The notes under the pieces were generated by a model. The model searched no databases. It had not been told where the DNA came from and saw nothing but the letters and a program-made list of their open reading frames with translations. The translations under genes were made by a program, and so were the position numbers. Shown here piece after piece: positions 39,743 to 49,002 of a stretch of DNA of 64,000 nucleotides. Every line of letters begins with the position of its first letter. The stretch's first letter is position 1. Location: positions 1 to 64,000 of the forward strand of contig NZ_JBALOV010000023.1 in NCBI RefSeq assembly GCF_036965045.1. The letters run 5' to 3'. Origin of the DNA: Ferdinandcohnia sp036965045. Its GTDB lineage: Bacteria; Bacillota; Bacilli; Bacillales; Bacillaceae_L.

Positions 39743-41737
39743 ATGACACAAAATATTGAGAACTTAGCCGTTACAACGATACGAACTCTATCTATAGATG
39801 CCATCAATGCAGCCAATTCCGGCCATCCGGGATTACCGATGGGCGCAGCACCAATGGCTTATGCATTATGGTCAAAACATATGAATCATAATCCGAAGAA
39901 TCCCAAATGGTTTAATCGAGACCGATTTGTTTTATCAGCCGGACACGGATCTAGCTTATTATACAGTTTACTTCATTTAGCAGGATATAACGTCACTATT
40001 GATGACTTAAGGAACTTCAGAAAATTAAACAGTAAAACGCCTGGACATCCTGAATTTGGCCATACTTCTGGTGTAGAAGCGACAACAGGACCATTAGGAC
40101 AAGGGATTGCTAATGCTGTTGGAATGGCGATGGCAGAAGCATATCTAGCCGCAAAATTTAATAAGAAGAACTACCCTGTCATTGACCACTATACGTATGC
40201 TTTGGTAGGAGACGGTGATCTTATGGAGGGGATATCCTATGAGGCTATGTCAATGGCCGGGCATATGAAACTAGGTAAATTAATCGTCCTATATGATTCA
40301 AATGATATTTCCCTTGATGGTGACTTGAACGTCTCTTTTTCTGAAGATATTGAGAAAAGAGCAGAATCTGCTAATTGGCACTATATAAGAGTGGAAGATG
40401 GAAATGATCTAGAAGCAATCTCAAACGCAATCAACCTAGCGAAACAAAATCCTCATCAACCAAGCATTATTGAAGTCAGAACCATCATTGGGTATGGAAG
40501 TCCAAAAGTAGCAGGTAGCAATAAAGCACATGGCGCACCGCTAGGGCTTGAGGAAGCAAAGGCAACGAAGCAAGCTTATGGCTGGGACTATGAAGAGGAC
40601 TTCTTTGTTCCAGAAAACGTGAAAGTTCACTTTGAGGATTTAAAGAGTAAGGGAATGGATGTTGAGGAAAAATGGAATGATTTATTCCGTTCTTATCAAC
40701 AAGAATACCCAGAACTGGCAGATCAACTAACTAATGCGATACAAGGGAAAGTTCTAATTGATGCAAACGACATTTTAACCTTTGGAACAGGTAAAGGTGT
40801 TTCCACTCGTGTTGCAAGTGGAGAAGCTATTAACCATTACGTGAAATCAGTTCCTGCCATTTTTGGAGGAAGCGCAGACCTGTCTGGCTCTACTATGACA
40901 GACATAAAAGGAGAACAAATTTTTGCTGTAGAATCCTACGGTGCTCGAAATGTGTACTTTGGTGTAAGGGAGCATGCGATGGGAGCAGCTGCAAACGGTA
41001 TGGCTTATCACGGTGGGGTGAAGCCTTTCGTAAGTACGTTCTTTGTATTTAATGATTATCTCCGTCCATCTATCCGTCTGGCAGCACTATCAAAACTTCC
41101 AGTCACCTATGTATTTACACATGACTCAATTGCTGTAGGTGAAGATGGTCCAACACATGAGCCAGTTGAACATTTAGCAGCACTTCGTTCAATACCTGGG
41201 CTTACGGTAATAAGACCAACCGATGCAAATGAAACAGCAAGTGCTTGGGCATATGCACTACAACAAACAGAAGGCCCAGTTGCATTGATTTTAAGTCGTC
41301 AAAACTTACCGGTATATAACGAAACAAGAGCAAATCTAGAATATGTTTCAAAAGGTGCTTATGTTCTTACTGAAACAAATTCAGCACCAGAGGCTATTCT
41401 AATTGCGACAGGCTCTGAAGTGTCATTAGCTGTAAATGCAAAGGAAGAGCTTGAAAAAGAAAATAGATCTATTCGCGTAGTAGCAATGCCAAGTTGGGAA
41501 CTATTTAATAAACAAACATCTGATTATAAAGAAGCCATTTTACCATCATCCATTTCAAAACGGATTGCAATCGAATCTGGAATCTCGATGGGGTGGGAAC
41601 GATTTGTTGGTACGGAAGGGAAAATAGTATCAATTGAATCATTTGGTGCTTCGGGTTCAGGGTCTGATGTTATGGAACAGTTTGGTTTTACAACTGAAAA
41701 CGTAGTTCAAATAACTAAAAGTCTATTAAACTCTTAA
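39743..41737 (+). CDS. tkt: transketolase
   Basis: TPP-dependent transfer of two-carbon units between sugar phosphates. The 664 residues match. GHPGLPMGAAP near 27, the TPP/Mg motif GDGDLMEGISYEA near 155, the pyrimidine-domain EHAMGAAANGMA near 410 and DSIAVGEDGPTHEPVEHLA near 462 are visible. TGGAGGAGAA precedes the ATG, 20 bases after zwf. Confidence 0.96.
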   Translation: MTQNIENLAVTTIRTLSIDAINAANSGHPGLPMGAAPMAYALWSKHMNHNPKNPKWFNRDRFVLSAGHGSSLLYSLLHLAGYNVTIDDLRNFRKLNSKTPGHPEFGHTSGVEATTGPLGQGIANAVGMAMAEAYLAAKFNKKNYPVIDHYTYALVGDGDLMEGISYEAMSMAGHMKLGKLIVLYDSNDISLDGDLNVSFSEDIEKRAESANWHYIRVEDGNDLEAISNAINLAKQNPHQPSIIEVRTIIGYGSPKVAGSNKAHGAPLGLEEAKATKQAYGWDYEEDFFVPENVKVHFEDLKSKGMDVEEKWNDLFRSYQQEYPELADQLTNAIQGKVLIDANDILTFGTGKGVSTRVASGEAINHYVKSVPAIFGGSADLSGSTMTDIKGEQIFAVESYGARNVYFGVREHAMGAAANGMAYHGGVKPFVSTFFVFNDYLRPSIRLAALSKLPVTYVFTHDSIAVGEDGPTHEPVEHLAALRSIPGLTVIRPTDANETASAWAYALQQTEGPVALILSRQNLPVYNETRANLEYVSKGAYVLTETNSAPEAILIATGSEVSLAVNAKEELEKENRSIRVVAMPSWELFNKQTSDYKEAILPSSISKRIAIESGISMGWERFVGTEGKIVSIESFGASGSGSDVMEQFGFTTENVVQITKSLLNS

Positions 41738-41767
41738 AAAATGACAAAACAATTGGGGGAAAACAAC

Positions 41768-42661
41768 ATGAAGGTTGGATTAATAGGTTTAGGAAAAATG
41801 GGATTAAATTTAGGACAAAATCTTATCGATAACAATCATGAAGTAGTTGCATTTGATGTAAACCCAGGTGCTGTTGATGAAATGAAAAAATATGGAGCTT
41901 TAGGGGTATCAAGCTATAAAGAACTAGTTGAGTCTCTAGATAAGCCAAGAATCATTTGGATTATGGTTCCTCATGCTGTGGTGGATTCTGTCATTGACGA
42001 AGTTGCACCATTTTTAGACAAAGATGATATTGTGATCGAAGCGGGTAATTCTCACTATAAGGAATCCATCCAACGTTACAATGATTTAAAGAAAATTGGC
42101 GTACGATTCATGGATGCAGGTACTTCCGGTGGAATGGAAGGAGCACGAAATGGTGCTTGTTACATGATTGGCGGCGATCCTGAGGCGTGGGAACAGGTCG
42201 AACTTATTTTCAAAGATACAGCTGTCGAAAATGGTTTCTTGTATGCAGGGAAAGCAGGAAGCGGGCACTTCTTGAAGATGGTTCATAATGGCATTGAGTA
42301 TGCAATGATGGCTGCGATAGGAGAAGGTTTTGAAGTATTGGAGAAAAGTGAATTTGATTTTGATTATGAAAAAGTAGCAAGAGTCTGGAATAATGGTTCC
42401 GTTATACGTTCATGGCTCATGGAATTAACAGAGAATGCATTTTCAAAGGATGCTAAATTGGATGAAATTCAAGGAATTATGCACTCCTCAGGTGAAGGGA
42501 AATGGACGGTTGAAACGGCTTTAGATTTACAAACAGCTACACCAGTTATTGCGATGTCCCTATTGATGCGTTACCGCTCATTAGAAAATGATACCTTTAA
42601 CGGTAAAGTTGTTGCCGCATTACGAAATGAATTTGGTGGACATGCTGTCGTAAAAAAATAA
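41768..42661 (+). CDS. 6-phosphogluconate dehydrogenase, short (YqeC/GndA-like) form
   Basis: Oxidative decarboxylation of 6-phosphogluconate to ribulose-5-phosphate. At 297 residues it is the short form, like B. subtilis YqeC and unlike the 468-residue GndA/GntZ. GLIGLGKMGLNLG (4-16) is the Rossmann loop, AGTSGGMEGARNGAC near 118 and GSGHFLKMVHNGIEYAMM near 172-189 hold the catalytic lysine. Short forms are often NAD-dependent; the cofactor here is not settled by sequence. ATG 41768 follows TGGGGGAAA. Confidence 0.92.
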   Translation: MKVGLIGLGKMGLNLGQNLIDNNHEVVAFDVNPGAVDEMKKYGALGVSSYKELVESLDKPRIIWIMVPHAVVDSVIDEVAPFLDKDDIVIEAGNSHYKESIQRYNDLKKIGVRFMDAGTSGGMEGARNGACYMIGGDPEAWEQVELIFKDTAVENGFLYAGKAGSGHFLKMVHNGIEYAMMAAIGEGFEVLEKSEFDFDYEKVARVWNNGSVIRSWLMELTENAFSKDAKLDEIQGIMHSSGEGKWTVETALDLQTATPVIAMSLLMRYRSLENDTFNGKVVAALRNEFGGHAVVKK

Positions 42662-42691
42662 TAAAACAATATAAAATGGAGGAAACCAAAA

Positions 42692-43354
42692 ATGAAATTT
42701 TTTATAGATACTGCTAACCTAGATGACATTAAAAAAGCATACAAAATGGGTGTATTATCTGGTGTAACAACTAACCCATCACTTGTTGTAAAAGAAGGCG
42801 TTAAATTCGAAGACCGCATCGCTGAAATTCTTCAAGCTGTGCCAGAAGTAGAAAGTGTATCTGCAGAAGTATCTCCAAGCGCTGAAACCGCTGAACAAAT
42901 GATCGCTGAAGCAGAAGAACTTTTAAAAATTAACCGTGGCGACAAAAACATCACAATCAAAGTTCCAATGACTGTGGCTGGATTAGAAGCGACTCGCTAC
43001 CTATCTAAAAAAGGTGTTAAAACGAACGTAACATTAATCTTCACAATGAACCAAGCTCTTTTAGCAGCACGTGCAGGTGCAACATATGTATCTCCATTCT
43101 TAGGTCGTCTAGATGACATCTCTGAAGATGGCGTACAGCTTGTAGCGAGAATCGCTGAGCTATTCCGCGTTCATAACATAGATTCTCAAATCATTGCTGC
43201 ATCTGTAAGACACCCTGACCATGTTACTCGTGTAGCATTAGCTGGTGCTCACATTGCAACAATCCCTTACTCTGTAATTGAGCAACTTACTAAGCACCCA
43301 CTTACAGATCAAGGCCTTGAGAAATTTGCTGCTGATTGGAAATCTGCACTGTAA
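42692..43354 (+). CDS. tal: transaldolase (TalC/FSA-type small form)
   Basis: Transfers dihydroxyacetone units between sugar phosphates through a Schiff-base lysine. The 220-residue length is the small class. MKFFIDTANLDDIKKA (1-16), TTNPSLV (26-32), the lysine in ITIKVPMTVAGLEA near 90 and FLGRLDDI near 138 are conserved. Codon use is cleaner and more biased than in flanking genes, suggesting high expression. Ribosome site TGGAGGAAA. Confidence 0.94.
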   Translation: MKFFIDTANLDDIKKAYKMGVLSGVTTNPSLVVKEGVKFEDRIAEILQAVPEVESVSAEVSPSAETAEQMIAEAEELLKINRGDKNITIKVPMTVAGLEATRYLSKKGVKTNVTLIFTMNQALLAARAGATYVSPFLGRLDDISEDGVQLVARIAELFRVHNIDSQIIAASVRHPDHVTRVALAGAHIATIPYSVIEQLTKHPLTDQGLEKFAADWKSAL

Positions 43355-43440
43355 AAAATTATAGTTACACTACACTTAGATCAGAAGGACTTCTTCTGTT
43401 AGTCCTTCTATACGAATAAATTTATGAAGGAGAAATTTAT

Positions 43441-44778
43441 ATGTCTATTACTTTTGATTATTCTAACGTACTATCATTCATGCAGGAGCATGAGGTTGAA
43501 TATTTAAGTGAATTTGTTAAGGTCGCACATGATATGCTTCACGAGAAAAGAGGACCAGGTTCTGACTATCTTGGTTGGGTTGAATTACCGCTTAACTTCG
43601 ACAAAGAAGAATTTGCTAGAATCAAAGCAGCTTCCGAAAGAATTCGTAGTAATTCAGACGCTTTAGTTGTAATTGGAATTGGTGGTTCATACCTTGGTGC
43701 AAGAGCCGCAATTGATGCTCTATCACATACATTCCATAACCAAATGGAGGACAAAACTGAGATTTATTATGTTGGGCAAAATATTAGTGCAACATATGTT
43801 TCGCATTTATTTGATGTGCTTAAGGACAAGGATATTTCAGTGAACGTAATTTCAAAATCAGGTACAACAACAGAGCCTGCAATTGCTTTTCGTATTTTCC
43901 GAGAGTATATGGAGAAAAAGTATGGAAAAGAAGAGGCTAGAAAACGTATCTATGCCACAACTGATCGCGCTAAAGGTGCTTTAAAAACTCTTGCAGATGA
44001 AGAAGGATATGAAACCTTTGTCATTCCTGATGATGTCGGCGGCCGTTATTCTGTTTTAACAGCTGTAGGCTTATTACCAATTGCTACGGCAGGGCTAGAT
44101 ATTGATAAAATGATGGCTGGTGCCGCAGCTGCAGCTGATAAGTATAGTAACCCTAACTTGGCAGAAAACCAAAGCTATCAGTATGCTGCTGTTCGAAATG
44201 CGCTTTATAGAAAAGGAAAATCCATTGAACTTCTGGTTAACTTTGAACCATCATTACATTATGTTTCTGAATGGTGGAAACAATTATTTGGCGAGAGTGA
44301 AGGAAAAGACCAAAAAGGACTCTACCCAGCTTCCGTTGACTTCTCAACTGACTTACATTCGATGGGACAATATGTCCAGGAAGGACGTCGTGACCTTATT
44401 GAAACAGTTGTAACTGTAAAAGAACCTAAGCTTGACATTACCCTTCAGGAGGAAGCATCTGATCTGGATGGCTTAAATTATCTAGCTGGAAAGACGATGG
44501 ACTTTGTAAACAAGAATGCAGCACAGGGTACGGTGTTGGCCCATGTAGATGGTGGAGTTCCGAACCTATCTGTAGAGCTTGACAGACTAGACGAATTCAC
44601 ATTTGGAGAGATGGTTTACTTCTTTGAAAAGGCTTGTGGGATTAGTGGGTTATTGATGGGTGTAAATCCATTTGATCAGCCTGGAGTAGAAGCATATAAA
44701 AAGAATATGTTTGCCTTACTAGGTAAGCCAGGCTATGAAGAAGAAAGAGCTGAATTGCTAAAGCGTATTTCTAAGTAG
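43441..44778 (+). CDS. pgi: glucose-6-phosphate isomerase
   Basis: Interconverts glucose-6-phosphate and fructose-6-phosphate, returning non-oxidative products to Zwf. The 445 residues fit Bacillus Pgi (450). GIGGSYLGARAAID near 78, SKSGTTTEPAIAFR near 140 and the SIS-type core are visible, with DLHSMGQY near 304. It completes a cycle: pgi, zwf, gnd, rpiA, tkt and tal are sufficient for cyclic NADPH production apart from lactonase and epimerase. A terminator follows. Confidence 0.96.
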   Translation: MSITFDYSNVLSFMQEHEVEYLSEFVKVAHDMLHEKRGPGSDYLGWVELPLNFDKEEFARIKAASERIRSNSDALVVIGIGGSYLGARAAIDALSHTFHNQMEDKTEIYYVGQNISATYVSHLFDVLKDKDISVNVISKSGTTTEPAIAFRIFREYMEKKYGKEEARKRIYATTDRAKGALKTLADEEGYETFVIPDDVGGRYSVLTAVGLLPIATAGLDIDKMMAGAAAAADKYSNPNLAENQSYQYAAVRNALYRKGKSIELLVNFEPSLHYVSEWWKQLFGESEGKDQKGLYPASVDFSTDLHSMGQYVQEGRRDLIETVVTVKEPKLDITLQEEASDLDGLNYLAGKTMDFVNKNAAQGTVLAHVDGGVPNLSVELDRLDEFTFGEMVYFFEKACGISGLLMGVNPFDQPGVEAYKKNMFALLGKPGYEEERAELLKRISK

Positions 44779-44790
44779 GGTGACTATATA

Positions 44791-44828
44791 GAAGGAGGAT
44801 ACTAATATGCATAGTATCCTCTTTTTTA
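44791..44828 (+). terminator. terminator of the pentose-phosphate operon
   Basis: GAGGATACT pairs with AGTATCCTC around an 8-base loop, followed by T6. Confidence 0.9.
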
Positions 44829-44887
44829 TTTGAAATAAAATACTGCCTGATCATGACAAGAGGCATGAGCCAAGCAGTAAGAAATAA

Positions 44888-45208
44888 TTATAACCATTTA
44901 TTAGCCCAATCCTCAACCGTTTTTAAAGCCTTTCCCATTTCATGTCCCTTTTTTGTTAGTGAATATTCCGTTCGGACGGGACGATCCGTGATTACGTTTC
45001 GAAGGACTATTCCGCAATCTTCGAGTTCTTTTATCCGTTCGTTAAGCATTCTTTTACTTAAATCGGGAATCGATGCATGTACTTCACTAAATCGTTTTGG
45101 TTCCTCCATTAAAGTATGAATAATCAAACCCATCCATTTTTTTCCAATCATGTGATACAGTTCTTCAATCTTTGAACATTCTCTTTCCTGAATATCTTTA
45201 TCTATCAT
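44888..45208 (-). CDS. HxlR-family transcriptional regulator
   Basis: A 106-residue HxlR/DUF24 winged-helix protein: IGKKWMGLIIHTLM (20-33), RFSEVHASIPDLSKRMLNERIKELED and the wing RTEYSLTKKGHEM. Cys11 (RECSKIEE) is at the place of the redox-sensing N-terminal cysteine of the family. ATG 45208 follows AGGAGGTG. It lies between the pentose-phosphate operon and the unit at 45510-46881, and both of those promoters share GGTTACATAAAGTAAC. Related half sites (GTAAC and GGTAA) occur upstream of its own start at 45257-45270. I infer it is the shared repressor. Confidence 0.88.
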   Translation of the reverse strand: MIDKDIQERECSKIEELYHMIGKKWMGLIIHTLMEEPKRFSEVHASIPDLSKRMLNERIKELEDCGIVLRNVITDRPVRTEYSLTKKGHEMGKALKTVEDWANKWL

Positions 45209-45415
45209 GACTATACACCTCCTATAGCTGTAAATATCTATATATACAAAAAGTAACAAGGTAATATAATATACAATTTAATTATATCCTAGACAGACCG
45301 TTTTAAAAAGGGGAATATTATGAAGGAATTGTGACAATATTAATGAATTGTAGATGCGGTACTTTAGAAAAAATAATTTACTAGTTATTATAAAATAAAC
45401 ATTAATAGTTACTAG

Positions 45416-45462
45416 TTGACTTAAAGTAACCACTGATGTAATATAGGTTACATAAAGTAACC
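45416..45462 (+). promoter_or_regulatory. promoter with the shared GGTTAC operator
   Basis: TTGACT (45416-45421), 17 bases, TAATAT (45439-45444), then after one base the perfect inverted repeat GGTTACATAAAGTAACC (45446-45462). A further AAAGTAACC half site lies in the spacer. It repeats the layout of the promoter at 37176. The remaining part of 45209-45509 holds only this region and the hxlR promoter. Confidence 0.82.
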
Positions 45463-45509
45463 TAAAAACTTCACCAAATATATAGCGATGTACAAAGGAG
45501 AGATAGAAA

Positions 45510-46005
45510 ATGATGCAAATATTAGACGCGAAAATGATTGATACCAAATCAGGAATTGAAACATATTTAGATATCCAAAAAAAATGTTCATGTTGCAGAT
45601 TTACGCATTCCAACAGAAGACAGTCCATATTTCGATATAAAGATAGGAATTGAATACTATCGTTTGATTGATCAAAACTATTATGATAACCAGGTCAACT
45701 ACTTTTGGATAAGAATACATCCAGATATGAATACAATTAGTCTATTAGAACCTGAAATACAAAACATCTTTAGTATAAAAGATGTAAATGAAAGAGCAGC
45801 AACTAAGAGGTTAATCGGAGAATGGTTAATCAATACAAATGCTTTTAGGTCTTCAATAAAAAATCTAATTAATGAAAAGAAATCTGAAAATGTGGTAACA
45901 GAAGCAGATATTCGAGAAACTTTACGCACAATTGAATTATTGGAAAAAACGCTTGAATTAGAAACAGAAGACATATTAAAGGCGGATGTCAAAAGATATT
46001 CTTAA
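45510..46005 (+). pseudogene. small unknown gene broken or shifted at an A8 run
   Basis: The frame opens at ATG 45510 after AAAGGAG and reads to the run of eight A at 45577-45584. Beyond it, that frame soon meets a stop, while the next frame continues as NVHVADLRIPTEDSPYFDIK into the 113-codon frame ending at 46005. One extra A explains this, giving a protein of about 164 residues. This could be a real null allele, a slippage-prone on/off switch, or a sequencing error. The C-terminal part is acidic and helical. No family is recognised. It is the first gene after the promoter at 45416. Confidence 0.7.
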
Positions 46006-46137
46006 GTGATTTAACAGAAACAAGATATTAATATTTTGAATTAACAATATCTAAAATCTCAATGGGATAAAAATACTTTGTTTACAAATAATAGTTTCGG
46101 GATAAATAATCTTTATATAAAATTGGAGGAATTCATC

Positions 46138-46881
46138 ATGGGTAAATTAGACGGTAAAGTAGCAATAATTACAGGAGCAGCACAAGGCATGGGTGCTATG
46201 CATGCTCGTAAATTTGTGGAAGAAGGCGCGAAAGTAGCAATTACTGATCTTAACTTAGAAGGTGCACAAAAACTAGCCGATGAATTAGGGGAAAACGCAA
46301 TCGCTCTTAAACTAGATGTTGCTAATGAAGAGAATTGGATAGAAGTTGTAGCAAAAACAGAAGAAACATTTGGTCCTATCAATGTGTTAGTAAACAACGC
46401 TGGAATTGGTATCTTCAAAACATTAGAAGAACTAACTGTAAAAGACTTTGAATTAACATTTAAAGTAGATGAGCTTGGAGTATTTCTCGGAATGCAAAAA
46501 GTAGTGCCATCTATGAAAAAAGCGGGTGTAGGTTCTATTGTAAATATATCATCTGTAGATGGTTTGGTGAGTGCACCAACGGCTATTGCTTATAGTGCTT
46601 CTAAACATGCAGTAACGGGTATGACAAAAGGTGCAGCTGCTGAGCTTGGACAACATAACATCCGTGTAAATTCTGTACATCCAGGAATTATCAAAACACC
46701 TATGGCTGACCAACCAGATGTTGAAGAATATCTTAAGCAACTTGAACAAGATATTCCACTAAGACGAAGAGCAGAAGTAGAAGAAGTATCTAATTTAGTT
46801 GTTTACCTTGCTTCTGATGATTCTAGCTATTCAACTGGAGCTCAATTTGTTGTAGATGGCGGAATGATTTCTGACCTATAA
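46138..46881 (+). CDS. short-chain dehydrogenase/reductase
   Basis: A 247-residue classical SDR: TGAAQGMG (12-19), NNAG near 86, NISSVDG with catalytic Ser near 137, and YSASK near 152. The C-terminal VVDGGMIS is typical. Resembles 3-alpha/20-beta-hydroxysteroid or glucose dehydrogenase-like SDRs, which are broad ketone or carbonyl reductases; in this context it may reduce a reactive carbonyl. ATG 46138 follows TTGGAGGA. It lies 132 bases after the frameshifted gene and is probably in its transcript. Confidence 0.9.
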   Translation: MGKLDGKVAIITGAAQGMGAMHARKFVEEGAKVAITDLNLEGAQKLADELGENAIALKLDVANEENWIEVVAKTEETFGPINVLVNNAGIGIFKTLEELTVKDFELTFKVDELGVFLGMQKVVPSMKKAGVGSIVNISSVDGLVSAPTAIAYSASKHAVTGMTKGAAAELGQHNIRVNSVHPGIIKTPMADQPDVEEYLKQLEQDIPLRRRAEVEEVSNLVVYLASDDSSYSTGAQFVVDGGMISDL

Positions 46882-46910
46882 AAGATATAAAAGCTTATGG
46901 GAGCAAAAGA

Positions 46911-46942
46911 AAAATAGCTCAGTTTAATAACTGGGCTATTTT
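46911..46942 (+). terminator. bidirectional terminator between SDR and cdaS
   Basis: AAAATAGCTCAGT pairs with ACTGGGCTATTTT (one wobble) around TTAATA; tracts on both sides fit both converging genes. Confidence 0.88.
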
Positions 46943-46968
46943 GTACTTAGAAAGCGGCACATAAGACC

Positions 46969-47592
46969 TTAAATTAATGAGCTAGAAGTTATGATAGGAT
47001 AAAGATTTCCATCAATCGCGAAAGAAACTCTTCCTGTTTCTTCTGAAACAATTAATACGAGCGCGTCACTTTGCTCCGTAAGTCCAATGGCAGCGCGGTG
47101 ACGAGTACCTAGCTTTTTTTCACCTGCATTCACTTTAGATAAAGGTAAAACATTTGCAGCTGAATAGATTTGATCTGAGCGTACAAGAACCGCTCCATCA
47201 TGGAGTGGATTCCCTGGAAAAAAGATTGATTCCAACAAAGCAGCAGTTAGATTTGCACCTACAAAAGTACCAGGTTTTATATAAGAGTCAATCAAATCTT
47301 TCCGTTCAATTACAATTAGTGCGCCATGTCTAAGGCTAGAAAGATGTTGTATTGAGGAAGATATATCTACAAACTTATTTACAAATGGGGATAAATAACA
47401 ATTTAAGTAAAAAGAAGAGGCAGCCGTTTCTATTGCTTCAAACTTTTCTTTAAGTCCTTCAATTCTACCTAAAAGACAGTTGTTTTCATTATCTAAACCT
47501 GCGACTACCTGGTCAATTTCTTTTGTTACATCTTGAAGCCTACTAACTAGCTGTTGTTTTAGTGGAGAAACGTCGCAATCGTTTTGTATCAA
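46969..47592 (-). CDS. cdaS: sporulation diadenylate cyclase CdaS
   Basis: A soluble second c-di-AMP synthase, in B. subtilis made in the forespore. The 207 residues match CdaS. Two N-terminal inhibitory helices (about 1-60) precede the DAC domain with LHDGAVLV near 130 and GTRHRAAIG near 162. TTG 47592 lies six bases after GAGGTG; GTG 47601 overlaps that site. It is downstream of a spore-lysin-like gene on the same strand, with 66 bases between. Confidence 0.93.
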   Translation of the reverse strand: MIQNDCDVSPLKQQLVSRLQDVTKEIDQVVAGLDNENNCLLGRIEGLKEKFEAIETAASSFYLNCYLSPFVNKFVDISSSIQHLSSLRHGALIVIERKDLIDSYIKPGTFVGANLTAALLESIFFPGNPLHDGAVLVRSDQIYSAANVLPLSKVNAGEKKLGTRHRAAIGLTEQSDALVLIVSEETGRVSFAIDGNLYPIITSSSLI

Positions 47593-47667
47593 TCGAAACA
47601 CCTCGTTATCAGTATTTTACATAGACAAAGAGGGTGAATGCGTTACAATCACCCACTGAATGAAGTT

Positions 47668-49002
47668 TTACTTTATTTTACTTATGCTAAATTCCCCAAA
47701 GATTAATTCTTCCGTTTGAGGCATAGTTAAGCCTAAATGCCAACAACCAATACCTGCTAAGTTATATTCCTTAACTAGTCTTAGCTTTCTCAAAAAACTG
47801 CGTGGATCTTCAAACCAAACTTCGTGTAACTCCCCTTGTTTGTCAACATAGCGAAATGTAGGTGCAGCTACGTTAATATCGTAATGTATTTGACTTCTAT
47901 ACCCTATGTATAGGTCGATAGCATGTTGGGTTGAATAAGCCCTTCCTTTTCTATTTTCTCCAGTAATGGTCCAGTCATATGCATATTGAGGAATTCCTAA
48001 CATGATTTTTGAACTAGGGATAACGGAAGCCGCATATTGAACTGTTTCTTCCACCTTATTAATAGGAGCTATTGGACCAGATGGACCTCCAGGCCAATGC
48101 CAATCATACGTCATTAAAAATATTTTATCTAAGTATTTTCCAAGTGTTTTGTAGTCATATGCTGTCGAATGAGATGGTATTTTATCTCCTTGTTTAGGAG
48201 GAACTGCCATTAAGACTTCCATTTTTGCAGGATGCAGTTTCTCAGCTAATTCTTTTATAAACGTATTAAGGTGGGAGCGGTCTTTTAGTCTGACTTGTTC
48301 AAAGTCTATTACAACCCCTTTATAGTCGTTTTTGTGGAGTAGAGAGTATATATTGTTTATTAAATTTTTACGTCTCCATTTATTACTCATTAAATGGTGG
48401 GCTAAGTCTGGATCAAATCCCTTCTCACTCAAGTTTGAAAGGGTAGCGTATGGTGGGAGATTTTGCTTCCATGCAATTTTGTGGGCCTCATTTTCCGCTA
48501 AATCACTTATATTTCCATCATAATCTGGTTTGTATTCGAACACAAAAATACTTGATAATGTTGAATTATAATTTTGTAAAATCCAAGCATTTTCATTTTT
48601 GCTTTTAGGAACGAAGTAGGTCCCAGTCCAAATTTGCTTTTTAGGGTTATCAGGTATACTTAGCTTTTGACCTGGTATAATCACTTTGCTTTTAAGGTTA
48701 TTATGACGCATTAATTCTTTTTCACTTAATGAATTTCGGTATGCAATCTCCCAAATACTTTCTCCTGCACGAACATAATATGAATGACCGGGAATGACCA
48801 AGGATTGCCCAAGCACAAGTTCAGCAGTATTAGATAATCCGTTTAATTTTGCTAGATTACTTAAAGGTAGGTTATATTGTTTAGATATCTTGTCGAGACT
48901 ATCCCCAGACTTTACCTCATATATAACCTGTGCTTGTGTTAGAATTGGCTGACACATTACAAAAGTTATAAAAAATATAATGAATATAACTTTTTTCATC
49001 AC
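47668..49002 (-). CDS. LysM-GH18 protein, SleL/YdhD-like peptidoglycan hydrolase
   Basis: A 444-residue protein with signal peptide (MMKKVIFIIFFITFVMCQPI, cleavage near AQA), two LysM modules (about 27-73 and 75-120: YEVKSGDSLDKIS and YYVRAGESIWEIA), and a GH18 barrel (about 125-440) with the catalytic DFE in GVVIDFEQVR near 230. B. subtilis YaaH/YdhD and B. cereus SleL are spore cortex-related N-acetylglucosaminidases; YaaH lacks the signal peptide seen here. The start is GTG 49002 or ATG 48999, after AAGGAGC. Confidence 0.9.
   Translation of the reverse strand: MMKKVIFIIFFITFVMCQPILTQAQVIYEVKSGDSLDKISKQYNLPLSNLAKLNGLSNTAELVLGQSLVIPGHSYYVRAGESIWEIAYRNSLSEKELMRHNNLKSKVIIPGQKLSIPDNPKKQIWTGTYFVPKSKNENAWILQNYNSTLSSIFVFEYKPDYDGNISDLAENEAHKIAWKQNLPPYATLSNLSEKGFDPDLAHHLMSNKWRRKNLINNIYSLLHKNDYKGVVIDFEQVRLKDRSHLNTFIKELAEKLHPAKMEVLMAVPPKQGDKIPSHSTAYDYKTLGKYLDKIFLMTYDWHWPGGPSGPIAPINKVEETVQYAASVIPSSKIMLGIPQYAYDWTITGENRKGRAYSTQHAIDLYIGYRSQIHYDINVAAPTFRYVDKQGELHEVWFEDPRSFLRKLRLVKEYNLAGIGCWHLGLTMPQTEELIFGEFSISKIK

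Noticed and set aside
45278..45628. 116-codon minus-strand frame upstream of hxlR
   Set aside because: It covers the promoter at 45416 and the start of the frameshifted gene, and lacks a start with ribosome site.
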